Shown here in pieces: positions 22,051 to 32,332 of a DNA stretch of 64,000 nucleotides. The translations under genes were made by a program, and so were the position numbers. Each line of letters opens with the position of its first letter. Position 1 is the stretch's first letter. The stretch is from Acephala macrosclerotiorum (taxonomy: Eukaryota; Ascomycota; Leotiomycetes; Helotiales; Mollisiaceae): assembly GCA_014904845.1 (NCBI GenBank), contig MU119215.1, forward strand, positions 248,001 to 312,000, in the 5' to 3' direction. The notes beneath the pieces were generated by a model. That model saw only the letters and a program-made list of their open reading frames with translations, did no database searches and had not been told where the DNA came from.

Positions 22051-22091
22051 TTTGATCGAGTGAGTGTTTGGTTTCGGTGAAGAGAAAAGTG

Positions 22092-22100
22092 TAATATAAG
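22092..22100 (-). promoter_or_regulatory. Possible TATA element of the secreted protein gene
   Basis: On the minus strand the sequence reads CTTATATTAC about 42-50 bp upstream of the ATG at 22050. Position and composition fit a TATA box; no experimental support. Confidence 0.35.
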
Positions 22101-22331
22101 CAATAGAATATTGTGAAGGCGAGCTAAATCAAACAGCTCAGCTGTGAAATGAATGTATGAAGATTGCAAGAAGAATTCTGAGAAAGGACTGTAGAGTGAA
22201 GAGAGAGCGGCTGAAGAGAAAAGAAGTACTATTAGGACAAGAAAACAAGAGATCTTATACGATATTGGGCTTCTTGGTGCCAAGAAACAATATGCGGCTT
22301 CGCAACATCAGATTCAAGACGAACATCCTCA

Positions 22332-22763
22332 TCAGGAGTCCATAGACAAGACCAACGAGCTGATTTCTGAGTCGGCATGAACGGTTTCGATTAGTTTCCC
22401 CGTCTCATCTTGCACTTGAACGGGTCCTGACTCGTCTGTACCCTCTATCCAGTGTCCACAGGCATCGCCGCATTCCCAAGACCACGGCTCTGGAAGGCAT
22501 CGAAAGGTGCTCGCCAAGACCTTTAAGCTCTCTTGAGTAGTCCTGAGTCTCATCTCTTGGTGTTCTTGGAGAAGTTTGAAACTCATGATGAAGAGCGCTT
22601 GTCGCATAGCTCGCAAACACGAGGCTCCTTTCCGGTGTAGCGGGCGATCATACCAAGTCGTGAAGTAAGATCGTCCAAGCGTGTCTACTACCCACAGGCC
22701 GAAATAAATGTTAATCGTGAGGTGATTGTGGCCGTGTTGCCAAGGGGTGGTGAGACCAATCAT
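22332..22763 (-). CDS. Hypothetical protein
   Basis: 143-codon open frame from the ATG at 22763; the frame upstream opens only on GTG. The residues look protein-like rather than random (Trp-rich, LGRSYFTTWYDRPLHRKG, EPWSWECGDACGHW), but I recognise no family. No signal peptide or membrane segment. It could be the terminal exon of a longer gene or an orphan. Lies between the secreted protein gene and HSP104, all on the same strand. Confidence 0.35.
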   Translation of the reverse strand: MIGLTTPWQHGHNHLTINIYFGLWVVDTLGRSYFTTWYDRPLHRKGASCLRAMRQALFIMSFKLLQEHQEMRLRTTQESLKVLASTFRCLPEPWSWECGDACGHWIEGTDESGPVQVQDETGKLIETVHADSEISSLVLSMDS

Positions 22764-23507
22764 CTCTCCACGATTCACGGTATTTTGCTATATCTAGTTA
22801 AATACTGGCCTGTGCCTATTAACATTTATTATGGCCTGTAGAGAGTAATCAGATCTCGGTAGCGAGTCGATTATTGTTCTAGGGGCCATTATTGGAGGAA
22901 GAAAAGGGAGGACGAGGCGAGGTTTCGAATGTGGACAGGATGTGGACGATGTGGACATTATCAGATCACGATCGGTTTCAAGTTATCAGATGGAGAGGAC
23001 ATTGAAACTTGACAGCCCCACAATAAACTTCGCTAGAACAGAAAAGAACGCAGCAAGAAACTCAGCCACCTCATCTAATTGCTACAGGTTCGGATCGGTA
23101 CCGAAACTCGTTGATATATAGGATGAGTGCTGTTGAGTGTTGTGTGGAGAAGGAGAGAGAGTTTCGCCTCAAACTTTGAACAAGACAAGGTTAAATCACA
23201 TCACGTGTACGGGTGAATTAAGGACATCCCTTTGCGATTCGTGAGAATGTCCTGCATTGCATCATTCGAGGGCAAGTATGTCACCGATCTCAGAAAATCC
23301 GGGGTATCCTTAGTATGTGCATTGGATTTCAATCTTAACTAGAATACAGTTTTTCCTATTCCCAAAGCAAAAAGTGCAGATCCAAATGATCGCACCGTCC
23401 GTCCATCATCCGAACTCCATGTCCAAAGATTTTGTTAACAAAAGGGAGAACTTCGCCTGATATCTTCTCGTCAATCGTCAAATCATCATCGTGTCATGCG
23501 CATCCCC
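22764..23507. other. Intergenic region
   Basis: Downstream of HSP104 and upstream of the hypothetical ORF. No gene, repeat or RNA recognised. Confidence 0.5.
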
Positions 23508-26291
23508 TTAGTCATATAGTGCCAAATCCATATCATCTCCTCCCAACGCATCCGCAACATCCTCCTGGTCGAGGTCCATATCCTCATCACTTGTATCTGT
23601 CTCCGAGTCATCGTGGTTGCCGAGAACCTTGATTCTGCCATTATCCATGACAACTCTGGCAGTCTCGCCGTCCTTGATGCTGTTTCTGAGGATGAGAACA
23701 GCTAATTTGTTGAGGACTTCTGTCTCGATGAGTCGGGCAAGTGGTCTGGCACCGTACTGTGGGTTGTAACCAGCAGATCCGAGCCAGTCTCTAACTGCAG
23801 GCGAACAGTCGATGGTGACGTCTCTGCCATTGGCCGCTAGACGCTTCTGGATTTCTGCGAGACGGACTTCAACAATCTTGCGGATTTCGGTCTTCGACAG
23901 ACGGTTGAAGATGATGGTCTCGCTGATACGGTTTAAGAATTCAGGAAGGAAGTAATCCTCCAATGCCTTCTTAACCAAGGCCTTTGTGGTATCGTCGATC
24001 TTACCATTGGCGGTGGTGGCACGTTGAAGGTATTCTGCACCTATGTTGGAAGTCATGATGACGATACAGTTGCGAGCATCGATGACACGTCCTTGGCCAT
24101 CGGTGATACGACCATCGTCCATAAGTTGAAGGAGAATGGTGAGAACTTCTTTGGCAGCCTTCTCAACTTCATCGAAGAGCAAGATTGAGAATGGCTTTCG
24201 ACGAAGTGCCTCGGTAAGTTGCCCGCCAGCGTCATGCCCGACGTATCCTGGGGGAGCACCAATCATACGAGCGAGGGAGTGGCGTTCTTGGTATTCGGAC
24301 ATATCGAGTCGTATCATGGCCTTTGGATCGTCGAACAAGAACTCGGCGAGAGCCTTGGTGAGAAGTGTCTTACCAGTACCGGAAGGACCACAGAAGAGGA
24401 AGGAAGGGGGTTGATTTGGATTGCTAAGACCAGATCGTTGAAGTCGGATCTTGTCGGAAACTGCCTTGACAGCTTCCTTCTGACCAACAACAATCTTACC
24501 CAGGACCTTCTCCATGTGCAGCAATTTGTCCTTCTCGGTGGTCTTTAGTCTCGTAACGGGAATGCCGGTAGCACGAGCTACAATCTCGTTGATTTGGTCT
24601 GGACCAACGATGTCGGTGATCAGAGATCCACCGGAATCTGGGTTGTTGGCACTGAGAGCAGCATCGGCAGCTGCCTTCTCCTTCTCGAGCTTCTTGATAA
24701 ATTGCTCTTGCTCAGGAATGGCATAGTACTGCAGATCGGCGGCCTTCTGGTCGTTGCCTAAACGGATAGCCTCATCCTTCTTAACCTTCAACTGGTCAAG
24801 TTTGACTTTGGCTTCCTGGATGAGCCTGCCTCGTTCTCTCTCGCTTTCGTACTTCTCGCGGAGTGGTCGGAGTTCCTCCTCGACATTGCTGGCATCTTGC
24901 TTAGCTTGTGCGAGACGGACTTTGGAGGCTTCATCCTTCTCTCGAGACAAGGCGTGGATTTCAATTTTGAGTTGTTGAAGTCGTCGGTTCAGGTTGTCGA
25001 GAGCTTCGGGTAGCGATTCTCGTTCGGTCTTGACTGCGGCAGCAGCTTCATCGATGAGGTCAACAGCCGAATCAGGAAGTCGTCGTTGTGTAAGGTAACG
25101 AGCGGCTAGTGTGGCAGCAGTTACAATAGCACCGTCGGAAATGGTGATCCCGTGGTAGACCTCGTACTTGTCCTTGAGACCTCTGAGAATCGAAATTGTC
25201 TCTGGGACGGTAGGCTCCTTAACAAGAACTTGTTGGAAACGCCGTTCGAAAGCGGCATCCTTCTCGATGTATTTTCGGTATTCTGCGAGGGTCGTGGCAC
25301 CAATGCAGTGAAGCTGACCTCTGGCCAACATAGGTTTGAGCAGATTGGCAGCGTCCATTCCACCTTCACCACTCGATCCGGCGCCCATTAGAAGATGCAT
25401 CTCATCGACGAAGAGAACGATGAACTCCTTGGTTTGCTCGATTTCCTTCAACAGTCCCTTCATTCTCTCCTCGAACTCTCCTCGGTACTTGCTACCAGCA
25501 ACAAGAGAGCCGACATCCAACGACAATAGCTTGCAGGCTGCGAGGTTATCTGGTACATCATTATTGACGATACGCTGTGCCAGACCTTCAACGACAGTCG
25601 TCTTTCCAACACCAGGCTCTCCGATTAAGACAGGATTGTTCTTGGTTCGTCTCGACAGGATCCTAACGACTCGTCGAATCTCCTCCTCTCGACCAATAAC
25701 GGGATCAATCTTTCCTTCTCTCGCCAACGCCGTCATATCGATCGTGAATTTCTTCAAATTCTCGTATTCCTCCTCCGCATCCGCAGTCTTCGAGTCCACT
25801 CGTCGTGTCCCTCGAATCTGCTGTACCGCATCCTGCAGAACCTTGACATTGGGAATATTGCCTTCCTTCAAAGCCGTCTGCACAGAGTTATCTTCCGAAA
25901 GTGCAATGATCAAATGATCAACTGCAATAAAGGAGTCCTTTTGTGTCTTCTGAAGTTCGTGTGCTTGTCTTAAGACCTTCGTAAACGCCGGCGCCATGGA
26001 GATCTGCTCGGGTGGAGGAGTTTGACTTGGTAATCGGACGAGCGCTCGATTAAGAGCTCGTTGTAAGGCTTGAGCATCTCCATGGGCTCGCTCAACAACT
26101 TGTCGGAATAAAGATTCGGGTTTGTTGGCGGGGTTTTGTTGGTCTTTGGATTCGTCGGCTGGAGGGTCGAGGAGGGAGACGGCGAGATGGAGGGGTAGAA
26201 GTTGTGGGTGAGCATAGGATTCTGCGGTGCTCATGGCATCGGAAAGGGCTTTGGTTGCCCGATCCGTAAAGTTCATGTTTGAGGTCGACAT
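23508..26291 (-). CDS. HSP104: Heat shock disaggregase Hsp104 / ClpB (Hsp98)
   Basis: Intronless 927-residue AAA+ unfoldase that, as a hexamer with Hsp70, extracts proteins from aggregates in the cytosol and nucleus. In order: ClpN domain (1-150); NBD1 with Walker A GEPGVGKT (224-231) and Walker B VLFVDEMH (292-299); coiled-coil middle domain (about 425-540); NBD2 with Walker A GPSGTGKT (635-642), pore loop GYVG (682-685), Walker B ILLFDEVE (703-710) and sensor-2 YGARPL. The tail is acidic ([13 protein letters not shown] run) and ends DMDLALYD. All catalytic residues are present. I see no perfect heat-shock element near the start, although GAAAGAAAAGTTC lies at about 26455-26465. Head to head with MHR1. 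Confidence 0.97.
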   Translation of the reverse strand: MSTSNMNFTDRATKALSDAMSTAESYAHPQLLPLHLAVSLLDPPADESKDQQNPANKPESLFRQVVERAHGDAQALQRALNRALVRLPSQTPPPEQISMAPAFTKVLRQAHELQKTQKDSFIAVDHLIIALSEDNSVQTALKEGNIPNVKVLQDAVQQIRGTRRVDSKTADAEEEYENLKKFTIDMTALAREGKIDPVIGREEEIRRVVRILSRRTKNNPVLIGEPGVGKTTVVEGLAQRIVNNDVPDNLAACKLLSLDVGSLVAGSKYRGEFEERMKGLLKEIEQTKEFIVLFVDEMHLLMGAGSSGEGGMDAANLLKPMLARGQLHCIGATTLAEYRKYIEKDAAFERRFQQVLVKEPTVPETISILRGLKDKYEVYHGITISDGAIVTAATLAARYLTQRRLPDSAVDLIDEAAAAVKTERESLPEALDNLNRRLQQLKIEIHALSREKDEASKVRLAQAKQDASNVEEELRPLREKYESERERGRLIQEAKVKLDQLKVKKDEAIRLGNDQKAADLQYYAIPEQEQFIKKLEKEKAAADAALSANNPDSGGSLITDIVGPDQINEIVARATGIPVTRLKTTEKDKLLHMEKVLGKIVVGQKEAVKAVSDKIRLQRSGLSNPNQPPSFLFCGPSGTGKTLLTKALAEFLFDDPKAMIRLDMSEYQERHSLARMIGAPPGYVGHDAGGQLTEALRRKPFSILLFDEVEKAAKEVLTILLQLMDDGRITDGQGRVIDARNCIVIMTSNIGAEYLQRATTANGKIDDTTKALVKKALEDYFLPEFLNRISETIIFNRLSKTEIRKIVEVRLAEIQKRLAANGRDVTIDCSPAVRDWLGSAGYNPQYGARPLARLIETEVLNKLAVLILRNSIKDGETARVVMDNGRIKVLGNHDDSETDTSDEDMDLDQEDVADALGGDDMDLALYD

Positions 26292-26834
26292 TTTGTCGAA
26301 TTGATCAACGTCTGATCAGTTGTGCGTTCGTTGTTGTGTCGTGAATCGTAAATCGTAGTGATGAGGGGCAATTTGACTTGCGAGCCCTGATGTTTAGTTT
26401 GCGTCACAAGCAGTAAGGCTTGAACTTGAATTGGGTTTGAAGATTGAGTATGAGAAAGAAAAGTTCGAGACCTGTTGCAAGAATATATGCAGCAGCCAAA
26501 ATTTACCTAGAGGTGACGAGATCCATCAGGTGTTGACTCGAAGCTACGAGAGTGCATGTCCCTTTGCCTTGGAACATGCCAGAGCCTTCTCTGTCATTCC
26601 CTGGCGCTGGCAGAGGATGAGCTGACCGTGCATGAAATCATCGCGCAGCCAGACGTACGATTGGATGAAACAGCCCACCACCGATGACCCGCAGCCTTAC
26701 CTCCACGTGAGAGCAACTTGGTGTCGTGAGGCCAGGAGCAAGGGGACGTTTTCACGCTAGACTTCATACAGAAAAATAGAAGCATCAATTCGCGAATGCT
26801 CGACTTTTGAGCTATTCGGCCAACACACACCGCA
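26292..26834. promoter_or_regulatory. Shared intergenic promoter region of HSP104 and MHR1
   Basis: 543 bp between two divergent starts. It contains GAA/TTC clusters near 26455-26470 and 26570-26600 that loosely resemble heat-shock factor sites, none perfect. Confidence 0.5.
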
Positions 26835-27779
26835 ATGAGTGCCCGCACAACTACAGAAGTAGCGACGAAAGCTACGAAAGCAATTGAACATATCGGGAAG
26901 GCAAAGAGGGCTGGGAAACCCAAGAAGCCCTCGCCAACAAAGCTGCCGATAGGAAGAAACAGAGAACCAGGACACGAACATGGGCAACAAATACATGTCT
27001 ACCACCATCTACAGAAGAACATGATCGTATATTCTCTCACGAAAGCTTTAAGGGTATGCAAATCTCTGTTCTCTGTTTAAGGATTGCAATTGACTCAGAT
27101 ATAACAGAACAACGCAGCCCTCTCCCAAATCCCTTTCAACGGCAAGAAAACCGTCCCCTCCGCCCTCCGCAAAGACCTCTGGCACCCTTTCGCCCAACTC
27201 ACCTTCCCGCCCGGCCTCGCCTTCGTCGGGTTGTCTGTCTTCCAAAAACTCCGCGAATACCGTCGTAGACACGAACTTGAATGGACTAGTGGTCCCTCCC
27301 GAACCAAAGAAGCACCCGAAGAACTCAAAAAACTCAAAACCAAAGACGAGAGAAAGGCACATGAACGAAAAATTCGTATAGCGAGAGGCTTGAAGTTACA
27401 AGATCAGAAGGCGAATAGTGTGGCGGATATAGCCGCGGTGTTGGGGATGTTGCGGGAGAAGGAGAAGGTGGTGCCGGAGGTGGTTAATGGGAGGAGGGTT
27501 AGGATGCCGAGTATTGGGTTGAAGAGGGAGGGGAGGGGAGTTAAGGTGGAGGTTCTTTGGAGGGATTTGACGGATGCTGAGTATGCAGAGACGTGGAGTG
27601 ATAATGTCGAGCATGGGTTGCTGCCTATGCATACAAATCACAGGAATCCGAATAGGGTTTGGGGGTTGAAGAAGTTGCTAGGGGATAGCAATCCTAGGAA
27701 TGTGGTGGTTGAAGAGGTGGTTCCGGAGGCACAACTGGGGGCACAACCGGAGACACAGCCAGAGAAGGTTGTGTTGTAA
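26835..27779 (+). CDS. MHR1: Mhr1 / mitochondrial ribosomal protein mL67
   Basis: Two exons, 26835-27053 and 27108-27779, give 296 residues. Mhr1 is a mitochondrial protein first described in mtDNA recombination and later found in the large mitoribosomal subunit as mL67. Family features: basic N-terminus suited to mitochondrial import, HVYHHLQKNMIVYSLTKALR before the splice, then NNAALSQIPFNGKKTVPSALRKDLW, the signature QKLREYRRRHELEW, and a Lys/Arg-rich helical region. The intron is 54 nt (GTATGC..AACAG); an alternative AG lies 9 nt upstream. The C-terminal tail carries an EVVPEAQLGAQPETQPEK repeat-like stretch. Converges on the P-loop gene, 173 bp apart. Confidence 0.9.
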
Positions 27780-27952
27780 AATATGGATAGGCAATACGTG
27801 CATGGGCGGCGTCATAGAAATGTATATGTATTGATGTACAAGTGCGGATAATGGTCTACCGTCCCACTCTGCTTGAAAATCCATGTATTTTCACGATACT
27901 AATAAGGCTACCATGTATATCCGACTTTGGAAGACAATGATTCCTAGTTCCT

Positions 27953-29498
27953 TCAAACTTTGATGGCAAAGGACTTGAGATACTCATAGTCAGGAATATT
28001 GGCATTAACGGTTTCCCGAATGATTCTGGCACCTTCCTCTCCGTACTTCTCACGCCATTCCTGGTCCTCAATTTCGACAGTCTTCGCCTTCTTTTTCTTG
28101 CAAAATGGCATTAGCAGTGTTCAGATTCTCTGTGGAGGCAATATGCAATTCAGTGAGGGCAACTCACATGGGCAGCGCTTCGAGGCCTAAGAGAAGTGCT
28201 ATTGATAGCATCATCATGGAAACCTCTCCACTTCTCAAAAGCATCTCTAGCTCTTTGATGAGCTTCCTCAGAATCCCAGGTCAACATATCTGGATTATAT
28301 TCAATGCCGACTTCCTTGCAGTAAGCTGAGACAATGCCTTCGGGATCATCGAGCAAGTCATCCGCATCGATGACCGTAATGCTAACTTCTCCATTCTTCA
28401 GCTCGCCGTTCTGTCCGGCAAGAGGAGGTCCACATTGCTTTTCCTTTACAAGAAAGTCGAAAACTCGTCGCAATTCATCATAGCCCGCCTCGGAAGGCAT
28501 GAAGTTGTAGAAGCCAGTTACTTCATCGAGAGGGGGAATGGTGCATCGCCAATAGGAAGGAATACTGTGACGAGGATGGCGAATCAAGAACGTGAAGTGG
28601 AATTGCTTCAAAACCTCCGCAGGTATCACAGTGGGATTTCCAGGTTCGGCCTCAGTGTCGTATGGGTATGGGGCTTTGTGGTGGCCATTTGTGTGCCCAT
28701 TCGTAACTCCGTTAGTCACTCCATTGGTATGACTGTTGGTCATGCCGTTGGTTCCAACACCTTTCTTCTTGCTCTTTCCGCCCAAGGATGGAGCGATTGT
28801 TGCTTCTTTGCCCTCTGGAGGTACCAAATAATAAGTAATGTCCTTGATGAAAAGACGCTTTCCCTGCTTAATATGAGTTTGGGTTCATCCAGACGACGTT
28901 GGTGACCATGGCGGGAGTATTAAAGATAAGCAAACATTGGGGGGGTTAAGTATAGCAAGATATGCGTGAGTGTCTCATTAAAAGTGTGAGGATGGCCTGT
29001 TCGAAGGCTCAAGCAACAAGATATGTGACCTCTGCCGAAGGAACTGCGACCAAGTCGGAGAAGAAGCATTCTGTGCAAATCCAGAAAGCACTAACTTCAG
29101 GAATATATGTATTGATGCGAGTTGTGAGCTCGTGGGGGTGTAGTATAGAAGTAAGGTGTTATGGCTGGGATGAAAGAAGTAGAGCTAAGTCGAACCTCTT
29201 TGCCTTCTCTTTCAATCCTCTCGAATATAGTCTTGAAGGTGCTGTCTGCAAACCCGCTCGCCTCGCGGGCCTGTTCATCATTCTCATATCTCGAGCTCAA
29301 TCTTTCGGGACCAAAGTAGAATGCGTCACCAAATGGCTCATGGACGCAGGTCAAAATATCTTGGCGAGTCATGAATACCTAATGAAGAGACATGGTCAGC
29401 TAATTGGCCTGCAAGAGAGCACAGAGCATAGCTACCCTTTCAAATGCGGTACTGCACGCTCTTGGGTGCGTAGCCACAAAAATGGGTTTGGTAGACAT
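27953..29498 (-). CDS. Sulfotransferase-like P-loop protein, fungal family
   Basis: Four exons, 29436-29498, 29196-29378, 28168-28863 and 27953-28096, give 361 residues. The N-terminus PIFVATHPRACSTAFER resembles the 5'-PSB loop of sulfotransferases; CVHEPFGDAFYFGPERLS, GKRLFIKDITYYL, LIRHPRHSIPSYWRC and NFMPSEAGYDELRR follow, as in a widespread fungal family of unknown substrate annotated as sulfotransferase-like or P-loop NTPase. Residues 160-190 or so hold a low-complexity insert built of TNG units (near 28665-28760). Introns are 57, 332 and 71 nt; the middle one is unusually long with a weak donor (GTTCGA). Likely cytosolic; donor and acceptor unknown. Confidence 0.85.
28864..29195 (-). 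other. Long intron 2 of the P-loop gene
   Basis: 332 nt, against 46-102 nt for nearly all others here. Donor GTTCGA is poor; acceptor AAGCAG. Removal joins EREGKE to GKRLFIKD. I could not find an internal exon. Confidence 0.7.
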
Positions 29499-30527
29499 TG
29501 TGTCTGAATCTTTCAATTGATGGTTCTGGTGGAGTATTGGACTTCCAGCAATCTGTATTCCAAGTTGAGCGTGGATAGTCTCTTCACACAATTAACCAAT
29601 TTCCAGGTCGATTGGATGAATAGGCGTGTCCGTTGATTTTACACAACAGATGAGAAGTGTTGAGGGAAAAGTCCAGAACAGAAGTGAAGTTAAGAATCTG
29701 CAAAAAGGAAAGAGCAAAAACTAGAAGTGGAAAGTTGCCCCCTCCACCCCGGGTCACTAGTAGGGAACCATCGAAATCTATGCAACCAACTTTAGATCAT
29801 TTGAGAGATAGCTTACAGGAGGATGGAATTGATAACGTCGTAACACCAAATAGCAAGCCGTACCTGCCCATCTGCCCACCTCCCCATCTTCCCATCTGCA
29901 CATCGATGCGGGGGGGGGGCATCGCTGCCAGGACAAAATATGCCTTCAACGAAGTACGTCAGGGAGCGTAAGGCTCGATTCTTACTTGCCCCGCAGTTGC
30001 ATGCCCCACTGAGCGGCAAACGAACCCTGAGCTATGATAAACCGTGGTGGGATCATAGCGGCTGATTCGCGCGGCCAGCGGGAGATGGCCGAGCGACGGG
30101 GAGACGTTCTGGAATTTGTCAAGCTTGCAGGTTGTGGCATGATACGCTCGTGATGACAGCGAGGAAGAGAAGGAGCTCTCAGAGAGTGTGGAAATATATA
30201 ATTGGTAGCCGTGCATGAGGTTGGTTGGACAAAAGATGATGTTCTTGCCACCACACAGTGTGTGATAGGCTGCTGGATGAACATGCTGAGCATGCGACCA
30301 TGTCGTGAACCATGACCAGTCCTCGGGCATCGTGTAACAACCAAGTTGAGCTCCTGACCGTGGGGAGAAACCGATACCGGCGCATACCGCAACCATACCG
30401 CACTCACTTCGACGTTTGCAGTTCGAGAATTGGGATTGAAATTTGAGAAAGCAAGAAGGATTTGCAATTTGCCTTCTCGTGAGAAGCCGCAAAGTGGTTC
30501 TAGTCAAGGCGGTGTAGCCGTATACAA
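29499..30527. other. Intergenic region
   Basis: 1.0 kb. Two overlapping minus-strand open frames (161 and 182 codons, 29959-30507) are present but neither has recognisable content. A run of about nine G lies near 29910. No RNA gene seen. Confidence 0.4.
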
Positions 30528-31520
30528 CTAGACAAGATCAAGACCAGCGTCGACCAGTTTCATGCCAAAATTTGCGAGAGTCTCCATCAGCACTCTCCAT
30601 CTGGGTTCCGCCGTCGAAACATTCTGCTTCCCGCCAACATTCACCTTAATTGTCTTTCTCATCATAATCGTCGCTTTGGTACCGTTTCTCTCCATGACAA
30701 GTACCTCTTGCCGCAAATCCTCTCGCTCCGGCTCCTGCATTGTCCACTTGACACACACTCTCTTCTTGATAAGTCTCCCTTGGAGCATGAGACGTGTCTC
30801 GTGGCAAGCGTGCTCATGCTGGTTGAAGTTGTCCAACGTCTTGCGGAATTGTACCCTCAGGTCAAACTCCTCTACCTCCGTATAGTACCAGTTGTTAAAC
30901 TCCGATATGATCGTAGCATCACCCGGGAATCGTTGGTTGCCGCCTAATATCAATTCTTGTTAGCAAGTGGTCCAGCATTGCTTGAAACACTGGCAGAGCC
31001 GCGTCTACTTACACATCATATACCAGATCATTGCCTCGAAGTAACACTTCCTCAACCCATTGGTTAGGAGAGAAGAGAATGGAAGTGAGTGTGATATGCA
31101 ATCAGCCCAAAAAACAGCCTGCTCATACTGAATGTTCTTGTCGTTCTCGATTCTGGCTTGGAGATCCGCGTCGCCATTAGAGAGGGTAACCGCTTCGGTA
31201 TAGAGCTTGGCCTTGATCCGAAAGTCAATCTCGTCCCTGACTGAATAGTACGGTGCAAGGGCAGACAGTGGCAGGGTCAAAACTTGACTTGATGCCAATA
31301 GTTCCCCAGATTTCTTGTCGTTCTTCTCCGTGCGCTTGTCTTTTGTCTTGCCAATACCAATCTTCTTTAACGTTGACAGAAGGAAGGCTTTGAGGGGTTG
31401 ATGACGACGCGGTTCTTCAGCCGTTCGCTCTTCTTTGGCTGTTTGTCTGCTCTCGTCCATCATCTCGTTGTCGTTTGCCATTGTGGTCCCATTGCAACCG
31501 CCTCTAGGAGGGGTAGCCAT
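30528..31520 (-). CDS. Hypothetical protein, two exons
   Basis: Exons 31013-31520 and 30528-30943, joined across a 69-nt intron (GTAAGT..ATTAG), give 307 residues. I start at the ATG at 31520 because the upstream codon is GTG. The first 70 residues are charged and disordered; the rest looks folded (LTLPLSALAPYYSVRDEIDFRIKAK, QAVFWADCISHSLPFSSLL, CYFEAMIWYMMCGGNQRFPGDATIISEF, WTMQEPEREDLRQEVLVME). No known domain recognised; no signal peptide. Intact splice sites and protein-like composition in both exons argue for a real gene. Confidence 0.7.
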
Positions 31521-31812
31521 GCTTGACACTTTTTGTTGCCGACCGCGACGAGTTGTAGATAGTTGAAGACGACGGAAGATTGAGCTTTCAAAGAGTCATA
31601 TTAGTCATATTATTATCTCAATTGATTTATCCTCAAGCTAGACTGCGCGAAGCCGGAGGTTCGGAGGCTACGGCACCGAAGGCGGTAAGAAGAAAGTGCC
31701 TGAAGCTATTCAGACATCAGACGTCACCTTTGAGATGCATGGCAAGTATCACTGAATTTCTGGCATTCTAATCGCCCCTAAGGTTGGAATTCATTTACCC
31801 CTATCTTCCCTC

Positions 31813-32332
31813 TTATGCTACTATTGTTTCCAGGACTGTTTTCAGGAGATTTGCTGCGTTGCCATTATAGCTGAAATCCTTTTCACCGGTCTCGATCATG
31901 ACGCCTATGATGAACTCTGCCTCAGGTTTCGTCTCATGAGCTGCCTCTGTCACTTGAACCAAATATTGGCGATGCTCCAGACCAAGTTCCATGTCCATTG
32001 TCATCATATCAAAACCAAGAACAACGATTCTGTATCCAGATTCGGAATCGAATACCAGGTTCGCGGCCTCTCTCTCAACATAGAAGGTCCAATCAATGCT
32101 TTCGTTGCCTTCAATTAAGCCGATGGCACCCATATTGCCAAGTACGAAGGGTCCAACAATCATGATGACCTTCTCTACTTCGATAGCATTGCTGGGTTTC
32201 CGAAATCCGGGTGGAGTCTGTCAAGGAATCGAGGCGCAGTACGATGATTTTCTCGCTTGTATCTGCCTTTTCGTCCAAGGTCGTCTCTGGATCTCGTATC
32301 CATCCCCTATCCTTCTTCTTGCTTTCCAACAA
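31813..32332 (-). pseudogene. Broken ORF, possibly nucleoside-hydrolase-like
   Basis: A 116-codon frame from 32163 reads IVGPFVLGNMGAIGLIEGNES, then WTFYVEREAANLVFDSE and YRIVVLGFDM. This order loosely recalls the middle of inosine-uridine nucleoside hydrolases (GN..., aromatic-N-aromatic, D-P-E-A-A, G-L-D). The frame remains open upstream to about 32200 (RKPSNAIEVEKVIM), but good-looking sequence farther up (KKKDRGWIRDPETTLDEKAD, EKIIVLRLDSLT, to 32332) lies in another frame, with no convincing intron between. The N-terminal D-T-D motif of true hydrolases is not seen. Probably a frameshifted remnant; the family call is tentative. Confidence 0.35.

Noticed and set aside
29959..30507. 182- and 161-codon overlapping minus ORFs
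   Set aside because: Two frames equally open over the same DNA, neither with known motifs; probably chance openness.
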